Of a stretch of DNA of 12,346 bases, positions 1 through 7,700 are shown in pieces. The stretch is taken from the NCBI GenBank assembly GCA_021793135.1, contig JAJYTI010000050.1, forward strand, positions 1 through 12,346, read 5' to 3'. A model generated the notes under the pieces. That model saw only the letters and a program-made list of their open reading frames with translations, ran no database searches and was not told where the DNA came from. Every line of letters begins with the position of its first letter. Position 1 is the first letter of the stretch. The position numbers and the translations under genes are program-made. Source of the DNA: Bacteroidota bacterium (GTDB lineage: Bacteria > Bacteroidota > Bacteroidia > Flavobacteriales > Flavobacteriaceae).

Positions 1-134
1 TGCGCTATTTTGACGAGATGACATATAAAGAAATATCCGATATTTTAGAGGTCTCCATAGGAGGACTAAAAAGCACATATCATATTGCATCTCAAAAAAT
101 TATGCTATTTTTAAAAGACAATGAAACCTTTTGA
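1..134 (+). CDS. ECF-type RNA polymerase sigma factor, C-terminal end (5' partial)
   Basis: The reading frame is already open at base 3 and stops with TGA at 132-134, giving 43 residues. It contains the pattern MTYKEISDILEVS-IGGLKS, the helix-turn-helix of sigma-70 region 4 that reads the promoter -35 region. The 'xxEIAxxLxxSxGTxKS' form is typical of ECF sigma factors. Regions 2 and the linker lie outside the window, so the group cannot be assigned. The stop is 23 bases before the next gene, which encodes a membrane protein of anti-sigma type, and a CpxP-like exported protein follows. This is the usual order for a sigma/anti-sigma/sensor operon in Flavobacteriia. Another LuxR-type HTH protein is possible but less likely given these neighbours. 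Confidence 0.82.
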   Translation, partial: RYFDEMTYKEISDILEVSIGGLKSTYHIASQKIMLFLKDNETF

Positions 135-157
135 TGTTTCGCTAGTCTAAATTATAA

Positions 158-664
158 ATGAAACCAGAAAAACACATACACGGTTTTAAGGCTCCTAAAG
201 ATTATTTCGATAATCTGGAAGAACGTATTATGCAAAAAATAGAGTTGGAAATCTTACCACAACAAACAGGTATGAGTGTTCCAAACAACTATTTTGAGCA
301 GTTAGAGTCGCGTATAGTTACCAATGTAAAAAAGACTACAAAGATTCGTAAAGAACCAAAACTAGTTACTTTGAACATTGGATGGTATGTTCTAGCTGCG
401 GCTTGCACTATATTATTTAGCTTATGGATTTTACCAGAAAAACCAAATAGCAATTTAATATCTGACCCCCTCTATGTAGAGGCTGACTACACTGTAGAAC
501 ATTATATTGAGGATATGCTTATAGATATGCCCGACTCAAATCTATTTAACTTAATAGAAGACGCGGATATCCAAACATCCTTTGGCGAAGATTTAGACAA
601 AAAAGAGATTGAGGAGTACTTGATGGAAAATCTAGACCTCGACACTCTATTATCTTATGAATAA
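158..664 (+). CDS. putative anti-sigma factor, single-pass membrane protein
   Basis: This 168-residue protein has no signal peptide. One hydrophobic segment (about residues 73-92) separates a cytoplasmic N-terminal half from a strongly acidic C-terminal half, presumably periplasmic. The N-terminal half holds two copies of the same motif, residues 9-28 and 38-57, with pattern G-[FM]-x-x-P-x-x-Y-F-x-x-L-E-x-R-I and a 29-residue period. Such P-x-x-Y-F motifs are common in Bacteroidota membrane proteins encoded directly after an ECF sigma gene. There is no zinc-binding HxxxCxxC motif. The role as anti-sigma factor, holding the upstream sigma factor at the membrane, is inferred from topology and gene order. 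The ATG at 158 is the natural start, 23 bases after the sigma stop. The 3' end abuts the next gene. Confidence 0.72.
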   Translation: MKPEKHIHGFKAPKDYFDNLEERIMQKIELEILPQQTGMSVPNNYFEQLESRIVTNVKKTTKIRKEPKLVTLNIGWYVLAAACTILFSLWILPEKPNSNLISDPLYVEADYTVEHYIEDMLIDMPDSNLFNLIEDADIQTSFGEDLDKKEIEEYLMENLDLDTLLSYE

Positions 665-665
665 C

Positions 666-1097
666 ATGAAAAGAACAATATTTTTATTTCTAACATTGCT
701 TACTTGCGTAGCTTTTGGACAAGAAGACAAACGAAGTCAAATTCAAGCTATGAAGACCGCTTATATCACTGAAGAATTAGATTTAAGCACAGACGAAGCA
801 GAAAAGTTCTGGCCAGTATATAATACCTATAGAAAAAACCTCTGGAACTTAAGTCATGATAAATACCTTACGCTTCATGATAGTTACAGACTTGATTTAG
901 ATGAAATAGACAACAAAAAAGCTTTACACCTACTTTCTCTAGCCAAACAAAAAGAAAAGGACGAATCGGAATTACGAGAAGCTTTTCAAGAAGACTTATT
1001 AAAAGTACTGCCAGCCTCTAAAGTATTTATGTTACGTAAAGTAGAAGAGGGTTTTAAACGTAAACTTCTTCAATGGTATAGTCAAAAGAAAGATTAA
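666..1097 (+). CDS. exported CpxP/Spy-like helical protein ('sensor of ECF-type sigma factor')
   Basis: This is a small protein of 143 residues with a signal peptide (MKRTIFLFLTLLTCVAFG, then Q). The mature part is predicted all-helical and highly charged. It has an N-terminal ITEELDLSTDEAEKFWPVYN stretch, matching the 'lT..EA.kFWPvYn.y' signature of Bacteroidota proteins related to the CpxP/Spy LTxxQ group, and a C-terminal LPASKVFMLRKVEEGFKRKL segment found in the same proteins. It probably acts in the periplasm, monitoring envelope state for the preceding sigma/anti-sigma pair; this is inferred from family and context. I chose ATG 666, one base after the upstream TAA, because it gives a compact basic n-region. 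An in-frame ATG at 657 overlaps the upstream gene by 8 bases and adds only MNN. Either start implies translational coupling. Confidence 0.75.
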   Translation: MKRTIFLFLTLLTCVAFGQEDKRSQIQAMKTAYITEELDLSTDEAEKFWPVYNTYRKNLWNLSHDKYLTLHDSYRLDLDEIDNKKALHLLSLAKQKEKDESELREAFQEDLLKVLPASKVFMLRKVEEGFKRKLLQWYSQKKD

Positions 1098-1099
1098 AC

Positions 1100-2140
1100 T
1101 CATTGAAAAGTCAATCGATATAAAGTTCCATTCTCACTAGCATAAGCGACAGTCTTACTTACAAAGTAAATATGCTCTAGCCTTTTATCCGATAGCTTTA
1201 TCCATTCTTTAGCATCGGACGTATAAGATATACCATCATCCCCTACTGCTACTATTGAAGTTTTTGAGCTATTCGGGACAAATGACACTTGTTTTTGCAA
1301 AGCTGGATACGCATCATTAGCAAATAGCTTCCATGTTTTCCCACCATCTTTAGTATAAGCTTTATTACCAGCATTAAACTTTTTATCACTCCATTTGCCG
1401 CCTATAGCAACACCATGTTTTTCGTCTAAGAAATCGATAGAGAATATCCCCATTCCGCCATTACCTTGTATAAACGGAGTATTATATACCTCCCATGTTT
1501 TACCATAATCTGGCGAATGAAAAACTCTAGCTTTTTTTCCTCCTGTTGCAATCCAAATGTTACTGCCTGCGACACTCACATTGCTATTACTTGACGCAAA
1601 AAGCACTTCACCTTCTACTAACGATGGTAAATCAGAGCAATCTACCTTTTTCCACGTATTACCGCCATCCATTGTTAGAATTATTTCCAAACATTCGCTA
1701 CCCTCTCGTTCTCCTACTAGAATTCCTTTTTCTGCATCCCAAAAAGCTAACATATTAAAGAAAACAGATGCGTCCTCGTCTACATATACCGATTCGATAC
1801 TTTTAGCTTCTTCATTATCGTAATCAAGTTTGTAAACTAAGGCCGGATGTGTAGGATGTAAAAAATATGCTACCTCATCTTGCACAGATAAACTTTTAAA
1901 CTTCAATGTAGTTTCATTATAGCGAACAGAAGCTAATTTTGGAATTCCTGCTTGCAATACTCCTACTCTACCATTACCAGCAGAAAACCAAATATTATCC
2001 GCGTCTTTTGCATAAATATCTCTTATAGTATTTAAACTATCGGTAAACACCTCTTCTATTTGAACTTGTGTAAATTTTGGAGTAGTATCTGTACAAGAAC
2101 ACAGACTAATTATCAGTAAAAAAAAGAAAAAAATGCGCAT
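1100..2140 (-). CDS. lipoprotein with Asp-box (BNR) beta-propeller repeats
   Basis: This 346-residue protein starts with a lipoprotein signal whose best lipobox is LCSC (residues 13-16, lipidated Cys16). The body contains Asp-box repeats of the S/T-x-D-x-G-x-T-W type at about residues 156-166 (MDGGNTW), 209-219 (SPDYGKTW) and 263-273 (KDGGKTW), plus a degenerate one at 307-316. These mark turns of a beta-propeller like those of sialidases, Ycf48-like assembly factors and the 'oxidoreductase'-labelled WD40/YVTN/BNR proteins of Flavobacteriia. There is no sialidase FRIP motif in the sequence, so enzymatic activity is not supported. The likely place is the cell envelope; substrate or partner is unknown. 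It is transcribed away from the methyltransferase gene and ends 2 bases from the stop of the convergent exported sensor gene. Confidence 0.78.
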   Translation of the reverse strand: MRIFFFFLLIISLCSCTDTTPKFTQVQIEEVFTDSLNTIRDIYAKDADNIWFSAGNGRVGVLQAGIPKLASVRYNETTLKFKSLSVQDEVAYFLHPTHPALVYKLDYDNEEAKSIESVYVDEDASVFFNMLAFWDAEKGILVGEREGSECLEIILTMDGGNTWKKVDCSDLPSLVEGEVLFASSNSNVSVAGSNIWIATGGKKARVFHSPDYGKTWEVYNTPFIQGNGGMGIFSIDFLDEKHGVAIGGKWSDKKFNAGNKAYTKDGGKTWKLFANDAYPALQKQVSFVPNSSKTSIVAVGDDGISYTSDAKEWIKLSDKRLEHIYFVSKTVAYASENGTLYRLTFQ

Positions 2141-2154
2141 ATTTTATTTTTTGC

Positions 2155-2162
2155 CAAATGTA
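2155..2162 (-). promoter_or_regulatory. promoter -7 element of the Asp-box lipoprotein gene
   Basis: On the minus strand this reads TACATTTG, a full match to the Bacteroidota -7 consensus TAnnTTTG. A minus-strand TTG at 2185-2187 could be the -33 element with a 22-base spacer, which is at the long end. Transcription would begin about 8-10 bases before the ATG at 2140, so the leader would be very short. Confidence 0.5.
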
Positions 2163-2188
2163 ATCAAAACAATTCATTGGTAAACAAT

Positions 2189-2196
2189 TACCTTTG
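2189..2196 (+). promoter_or_regulatory. promoter -7 element of the RsmB/NOP methyltransferase gene
   Basis: TACCTTTG matches the Bacteroidota -7 consensus TAnnTTTG. I see no good TTG -33 element 17-23 bases upstream. The predicted start of transcription near 2201-2203 lies downstream of the in-frame TTG at 2177 and upstream of the ATG at 2216, which decides the translation start in favour of the ATG. Confidence 0.55.
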
Positions 2197-2215
2197 TAAC
2201 GAATTTTTAATTAAT

Positions 2216-3424
2216 ATGAGACTACACAGAAATTTAGTGTTTGCAACAATCGATAGTTTAAGCGAGATATTCAACGAGAATAAGCAAGCTAGTAAAGTAT
2301 TGCAGAACACTTTGAAAAGAGATAAACGATGGGGTTCTAGAGACCGTTCTTTTATAGCACTAACCACCTATGACATTGTGCGTTGGAAGCGTTTATATGC
2401 CGAAATAGCCGAGGTCCATTCACCCTACAAACGCGAAGACCTATTTAGAATGTTTGCCGTATGGGCAACCTTACGTGGCATTCGTTTGCCGGAATGGAAA
2501 CAATTTGATGGTACTCCTACACGAAGAATCAAAGGTAAATTCGATGAATTAAGTAAAATCCGAAAATATCGTGAGTCAATTCCAGATTGGCTAGATGAAG
2601 TTGGTGAAAAAGAACTCGGAAAAAAATGGGATGCAGAAATAGCTGCATTAAACGAACAAGCCGATGTTATATTAAGAGTAAATACACTCTTAACCTCTAT
2701 TTCTAAAGCACAGAACGCTTTAAGAGAAGAAGGAATAGAAACTGAAACTATAAAAGGATATCCAGATGCATTAAAGCTTATTGAACGCGCTAATGTTTTT
2801 AGCACTAAAGCATTTAAAGATGGATTATTCGAAGTTCAAGATGCCTCTTCACAACTAGTAGCGCCATTCCTCGATGTAAAACCAGGAATGCGTGTGGTAG
2901 ATGCATGTGCAGGTGCAGGCGGAAAGTCCTTACATATTGCTGCACATATGGAAAATAAAGGCCAGGTTATTTCTTTAGACATTTACGAAAGTAAACTTCG
3001 TGAACTTAAGCGCCGTGCCAAAAGAAACAAAGCACACAATATAGAAACACGCTTGATAGAGAATAATAAAGTTATTAAAAAACTTCATGGACAAGCCGAT
3101 AGACTTCTTCTAGATGCACCATGTACTGGTATAGGCGTTTTAAAAAGAAATCCAGATTCTAAATGGAAATTGAGTCCTGAATTTTTAAATGAAATTAGAG
3201 AAACACAACAAGAAATACTGCAAAGTTATTCTGCTATTGTCAAAAATGGTGGGAAAATGGTTTATGCTACTTGTTCGATTCTCCCTTCGGAAAATCAAGA
3301 ACAAATTGCTACCTTTCTTAAAAGTGAAGCAGGACAAAATTTTAAATTAATTAAAGATAAAGCTGTTAGTCCAAGTCAGTCAGGATTTGATGGTTTTTAT
3401 ATGGCTTTATTGCAAAAATTATAA
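2216..3424 (+). CDS. RsmB/NOP-family rRNA (cytosine-C5) methyltransferase
   Basis: This 402-residue SAM-dependent RNA methyltransferase probably makes m5C in rRNA in the cytoplasm. The N-terminal part (about 1-130) resembles the NusB-like RNA-binding region of RsmB. The catalytic Rossmann domain fills the C-terminal half: motif I DACAGAGGK (229-237) for SAM binding, motif IV DAPCTG with Cys303, motif VI YATCS with Cys353, and a closing FDGFYMA near 391-397. Both cysteines of the two-cysteine m5C mechanism are present. The length is close to that of E. coli RsmB (429 residues). The target cytosine cannot be read from sequence, so I give no symbol, though rsmB is the nearest name. ATG 2216 is chosen over the in-frame TTG 2177, because the TTG lies upstream of a TAnnTTTG promoter element. 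The secreted nuclease gene starts 2 bases after the stop, so the two are probably cotranscribed. Confidence 0.88.
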   Translation: MRLHRNLVFATIDSLSEIFNENKQASKVLQNTLKRDKRWGSRDRSFIALTTYDIVRWKRLYAEIAEVHSPYKREDLFRMFAVWATLRGIRLPEWKQFDGTPTRRIKGKFDELSKIRKYRESIPDWLDEVGEKELGKKWDAEIAALNEQADVILRVNTLLTSISKAQNALREEGIETETIKGYPDALKLIERANVFSTKAFKDGLFEVQDASSQLVAPFLDVKPGMRVVDACAGAGGKSLHIAAHMENKGQVISLDIYESKLRELKRRAKRNKAHNIETRLIENNKVIKKLHGQADRLLLDAPCTGIGVLKRNPDSKWKLSPEFLNEIRETQQEILQSYSAIVKNGGKMVYATCSILPSENQEQIATFLKSEAGQNFKLIKDKAVSPSQSGFDGFYMALLQKL

Positions 3425-3426
3425 TT

Positions 3427-4494
3427 ATGAAAAAGATCTATTTTTTATTACTTTCTTTTATCACATTAGGAGTTTATGCACAAGAACCTTATTATGATGG
3501 TATCGACTTCACTCTACCACCAGAACAACTATATGATGCATTACAAACCAAACTAGAAAATTACAATACTTCTTTTAATTATGGTGATGCTCGTGATTTA
3601 TTGAGATATGACGTAGTGGATGAATATGAACACGACAGTAGTAAAGTTGTTTTACTTTATGGTTACGACGATGACGATAATAACTGTACTACCGACTATA
3701 CCCGATTAAAAACAGGTTGGGGTGGACAACATTGTGAATATAACCGTGAGCACGTATTCCCAAGAAGTTTAGCTAATCCTGGAATGGGAAATACCAATAA
3801 CAATTACACAGGAATCGTTGCTGACCCACATAACATTCGTGCTTGTGATCAACAAATGAACTTAAACCGAGTGAACTACCGTTTTGGTCCTGGTTCTGGA
3901 ACTGCTGGTGTGGTTGTAGTACAAGGAGAAAACGTATGGTATCCTGGCGATGAGTTTAAAGGAGACATTGCACGTATGATGATGTATATGTATGTGCGTT
4001 ATGGAGACCGTTGTCTTCCTACTTTTGTAGGACAAGGCGATACAATGGATGATAACGATATGCTTGAGTTATTCCTAGAATGGAATGCCGAAGATCCAGT
4101 AAGTTATTTAGAAACGCAACGAAACGATCGTTTAGAAGATGTATATGGCAACCGAAATCCATTTATCGACAACCCACGCTTAGCAACTATACTTTGGGGT
4201 GGAACGCCAGCAGAAGACAGATGGGGAACTCTTGACGTGCCAAAACACGAATGGCATGAGAGCATTAGCATTTATCCAAATCCTGCTACAGAAACAATTT
4301 GGGTAGAAACAAGTACAGAAAATCCTAATTACAGCTATACTTTATATAGCATAACAGGTCAAGAAGTACTTAATAACACCATGAAAAACGAAACTAAAAA
4401 AGCAATTCCTGTTAGAGAGTTATCTTCTGGAACTTATATTTTAAATATTAAAGAAGGGAATAACTCGGTAAACAAACAAGTTATTGTAAAATAA
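3427..4494 (+). CDS. secreted endonuclease I family protein with T9SS type A sorting domain
   Basis: This 355-residue protein has a signal peptide ending in VYA before Gln19. The nuclease domain spans roughly residues 25-265 and shows endonuclease I (EndA/Vvn, PF04231) landmarks: NREHVFPRS (106-114) with the probable catalytic His109, ADPHNIR (132-138), the GDIARMMMYMYVRY helix (179-192) and NRNPFIDNP (242-250). These are metal-dependent beta-beta-alpha nucleases that cut DNA, and often RNA, with little sequence preference. Cysteines at 87, 103, 140 and 196 could form disulfides outside the cell. The last 75 residues form a type IX secretion tail: SIYPNPA (281-287), YSITGQEV, LSSGTYIL and a terminal KQVIVK. 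The enzyme is therefore released or anchored on the surface, where it would digest environmental DNA for nutrients. It follows the methyltransferase by 2 bases and precedes a strong terminator. Confidence 0.92.
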   Translation: MKKIYFLLLSFITLGVYAQEPYYDGIDFTLPPEQLYDALQTKLENYNTSFNYGDARDLLRYDVVDEYEHDSSKVVLLYGYDDDDNNCTTDYTRLKTGWGGQHCEYNREHVFPRSLANPGMGNTNNNYTGIVADPHNIRACDQQMNLNRVNYRFGPGSGTAGVVVVQGENVWYPGDEFKGDIARMMMYMYVRYGDRCLPTFVGQGDTMDDNDMLELFLEWNAEDPVSYLETQRNDRLEDVYGNRNPFIDNPRLATILWGGTPAEDRWGTLDVPKHEWHESISIYPNPATETIWVETSTENPNYSYTLYSITGQEVLNNTMKNETKKAIPVRELSSGTYILNIKEGNNSVNKQVIVK

Positions 4495-4521
4495 GTTATA
4501 TACTTTCTTAACCTATTTTAT

Positions 4522-4557
4522 AACCAAAGCCTGCTTCGAAGCAGGCTTTGGTTTTTT
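4522..4557 (+). terminator. rho-independent terminator after the endonuclease gene
   Basis: Bases 4522-4553 form a perfect 32-base palindrome (arms AACCAAAGCCTGCTTC and its complement, TTCGAA at the centre), followed by a T run at 4552-4557. It lies 27 bases after the endonuclease stop codon. The GC-rich AAGCCTGC core makes it the most stable hairpin seen in the window. Confidence 0.88.
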
Positions 4558-4681
4558 ATAATTCACTAATTACAAACGTTATATATACAAATAGATATTG
4601 CATTTTTTCATTAAAGTTTTTCGATCCCTTTCAATAGTAAATTTTCAAGAATTTAACACTTCTAAAATCACACAAATTAAC

Positions 4682-4689
4682 TAACTTTG
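4682..4689 (+). promoter_or_regulatory. promoter -7 element of purL
   Basis: TAACTTTG matches the Bacteroidota -7 consensus TAnnTTTG. No clear -33 TTG is visible at the expected distance. Transcription would start near 4694-4696, giving a leader of about 30 bases to the ATG at 4726. There is no room in that leader for a purine riboswitch, and none is seen. Confidence 0.55.
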
Positions 4690-4725
4690 CGACACTTAAA
4701 AACCGCTCACATAAACACAAAAAAG

Positions 4726-7700
4726 ATGATTCATTTTTTTGGCGACACACAATCATTAATCTACGCTGTAGATACCGGTTCTACTCTTAGTCAAGAGGAT
4801 ATTCAAAAGTTAGAATGGCTATTTGGAAATCAACCACACTTAAACACAACAGATATTAATAACACTTATTTTGGAACTCGAGCAACCATGGTTACTCCTT
4901 GGAGTACTAATGCGGTTGAGATTACTCAAAATATGGGAATAGAAGGAATTCGTCGTATCGAAATGTTACAACATGGCGATCAGCATTCTCCAGATTTCGA
5001 TCCGATGTTCTATGTAGTATATCCAAGTTTAAATCAGGATATATTTAAAGTTGATATCCAGCGTGAACCTATTCAGCATATCGAAGATATCGCTGCATAT
5101 AATGAAAAAGAAGGTTTAGCTATGAACGAAGAAGAAGTAGCTTACCTAGAATCTTTATCAAAGAAATTAGGAAGAAAACTAACCGACAGCGAAGTTTTTG
5201 GATTTAGTCAAGTAAATAGTGAGCACTGTCGCCATAAAATATTCAATGGAATATTTGAAATTGACGGAGAGCAAATGCCTAGCTCTTTATTTAAATTAAT
5301 TAAGAAGACAACTGCAGAAAATCCAAATGGTGTAGTTTCTGCTTATAAAGATAACGTTGCATTCTTCAAAGGTCCAAAAGTAACTCAATTTGCCCCACAA
5401 TCGGAAGATAAACCAGACTTTTATAAAACCACAGAATTTGACAGTGTGCTTTCCTTGAAAGCCGAAACTCATAACTTCCCTACTACTGTTGAGCCATTTA
5501 ACGGAGCTGGAACAGGAAGTGGTGGTGAAGTTCGTGACCGTTTAGCTGGTGGTCGAGGCTCTATACCTTTAGCTGGATCTGCAGTGTATATGACTGCATA
5601 TTCTAGACTTAAAGACGCAAATCGTCCATGGGAAAAAGGAATGGAAGAGAGAAAATGGCTTTATCAAACTCCCTTAGATATTTTGATTAAAGCTAGTGAT
5701 GGTGCTGCAGACTTTGGAAACAAATTCGGTCAACCTGTAATCTCTGGTTCAATATTAACTTTTGAACACGAAGAAAATGGCCGTAAACTTGGTTATGATA
5801 AAGTAATCATGATGGCAGGTGGAATTGGTTTTGGAAAAAAAGAACATGCTTTAAAACATACTCCTAAAAAAGGAGATCAAATTGTAGTAATGGGTGGTGA
5901 CAACTATCGTATAGGTATGGGAGGTGCAGCAGTATCTTCTGCCGATACTGGTGAGTTCTCCGAAGGTATCGAACTTAATGCAGTACAACGTTCCAATCCT
6001 GAAATGCAAAAACGTGTAGCCAACGCAATTCGTGCAATGGTAGAACGAAGTGAAAACCCAATTGTTTCTATTCACGACCATGGTGCAGGAGGACACTTAA
6101 ATTGCTTAAGCGAATTAGTAGAAGAAACAGGAGGAAAAATCAATTTAGATAAATTGCCAGTAGGTGATAAAACTTTATCTGCAAAAGAAATTATCGGAAA
6201 CGAATCGCAAGAGCGAATGGGATTGGTAATTTCTAAAGATGATTTAGAAATATTACAACGCACAGCTGCAAGAGAGCAAGCACCTATGTATGTTGTAGGA
6301 GAAGTAACCGACGATATGCGCTTCTCTTTCAAAAGCGAAAAAACAGGTGAAAAACCAGTAGATTTTGCACTTATGGATTTATTCGGCAGCTCGCCTACCA
6401 CCATAATGAAAGATAAAACGATATCTCATACCTATAAAAATCCTGAATATTCCGCTAGCGAACTTCGTACTTATTTAGAAGAAGTATTACAACTAGAAGC
6501 AGTTGGAAGTAAAGATTGGATCATTAATAAAACAGATAGATCGGTAAGCGGTAAAGTTGCTAAACAGCAAGTTACTGGTCCATTACAACTTCCATTGAAC
6601 AACTGTGGAGTTATGGCATTAGATTATAACGGTAAAGAAGGAATAGCTAGCTCCGTTGGGCACTCTCCTCTTACCGCATTAATCGATCCTGCGGCTGGTT
6701 CTAAAAATGCGATTACAGAATCTCTAACCAATATTGTTTGGGCCCCTCTAGCAGAAGGACTAAAAGGAGTTTCTCTATCTGCAAACTGGATGTGGCCATG
6801 TAATAACCCTGGAGAAGATGCTAGACTATACAAAGCTGTAGAGGCCGTATCAGACTTCTCTATTGCTTTAGGAATTAATGTACCCACAGGGAAAGACTCG
6901 TTGTCTATGACACAAAAATATGACGACAAAGAAGTAGTTGCTCCTGGAACAGTAATTATCACTGCGGCTGCACATTGTAAGGATATACGTAAAGTCGTAG
7001 AACCTACATTAAAACAAAATGCTCAGAGCATCTATTATATTGATTTCTCTCAAGATCAATTTAAACTTGGAGGTTCTTCTTTTGCACAAACCAGAAATGC
7101 AATCGGTAAGGAAGCTCCTACTGTGAAAAGTGCAACCTATGTAAGCAAAGCATTTGAAGCCATACAAAAAGCTATAGATGCAGATTTAATTGCTGCAGGA
7201 CACGATATAGGCTCTGGTGGATTGATAACTACACTTTTAGAAATGTGTTTTGCTGACAGCAACATCGGTGCTTCATTCCAGCTTGATACTTTTGAAGAAG
7301 AAGACTTAATTAAAATATTGTTTGCTGAAAATAGCGCTGTTGTAATTCAGACTACAAACGATAGTGAACTAGAAAGCTTATTAAATGCTGATGGAGTTCA
7401 TTTCCATAAAATAGGTACACTTGCAGAAGCAAACCAATTCCAATTAAAACACAACGATCAAAATATTACTTGGAAAGTAAGTGAATTACGTAAAAAATGG
7501 GCTTACACTTCTTATCTATTAGATTGTGAGCAAAGTGGTACAGAAAAAGCTAAAGAGCGATATACTAACTTTGATCAACAACCAATAAAAACTATTTTCC
7601 CAACTGGATTTACAGGTAAAAGACCTGAAATGCCAACTTCTAGAAAAATTAAAGCAGCTATTATCCGTGAAAAAGGAAGCAATAGTGAACGTGAAATGGC

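Noticed and set aside
1546..1823. Two overlapping open frames on the plus strand inside the Asp-box lipoprotein gene
   Set aside because: They are antisense to a well-supported gene with signal peptide and repeats, and their translations show no domain or export signal.
2425..2805. 126-codon minus-strand frame inside the methyltransferase gene
   Set aside because: The opposite strand encodes a conserved enzyme; the Ser-rich translation is a typical antisense artefact.
3427..4494. Endonuclease gene as part of a phage-defence or toxin system
   Set aside because: The signal peptide and T9SS tail send the enzyme out of the cell, and no immunity or defence gene is adjacent; a nutritional nuclease is the simpler reading.
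4690..4725. Possible purine riboswitch in front of purL
   Set aside because: The leader predicted from the -7 element is only about 30 bases, with no paired elements; upstream sequence up to the terminator shows no three-way junction pattern.
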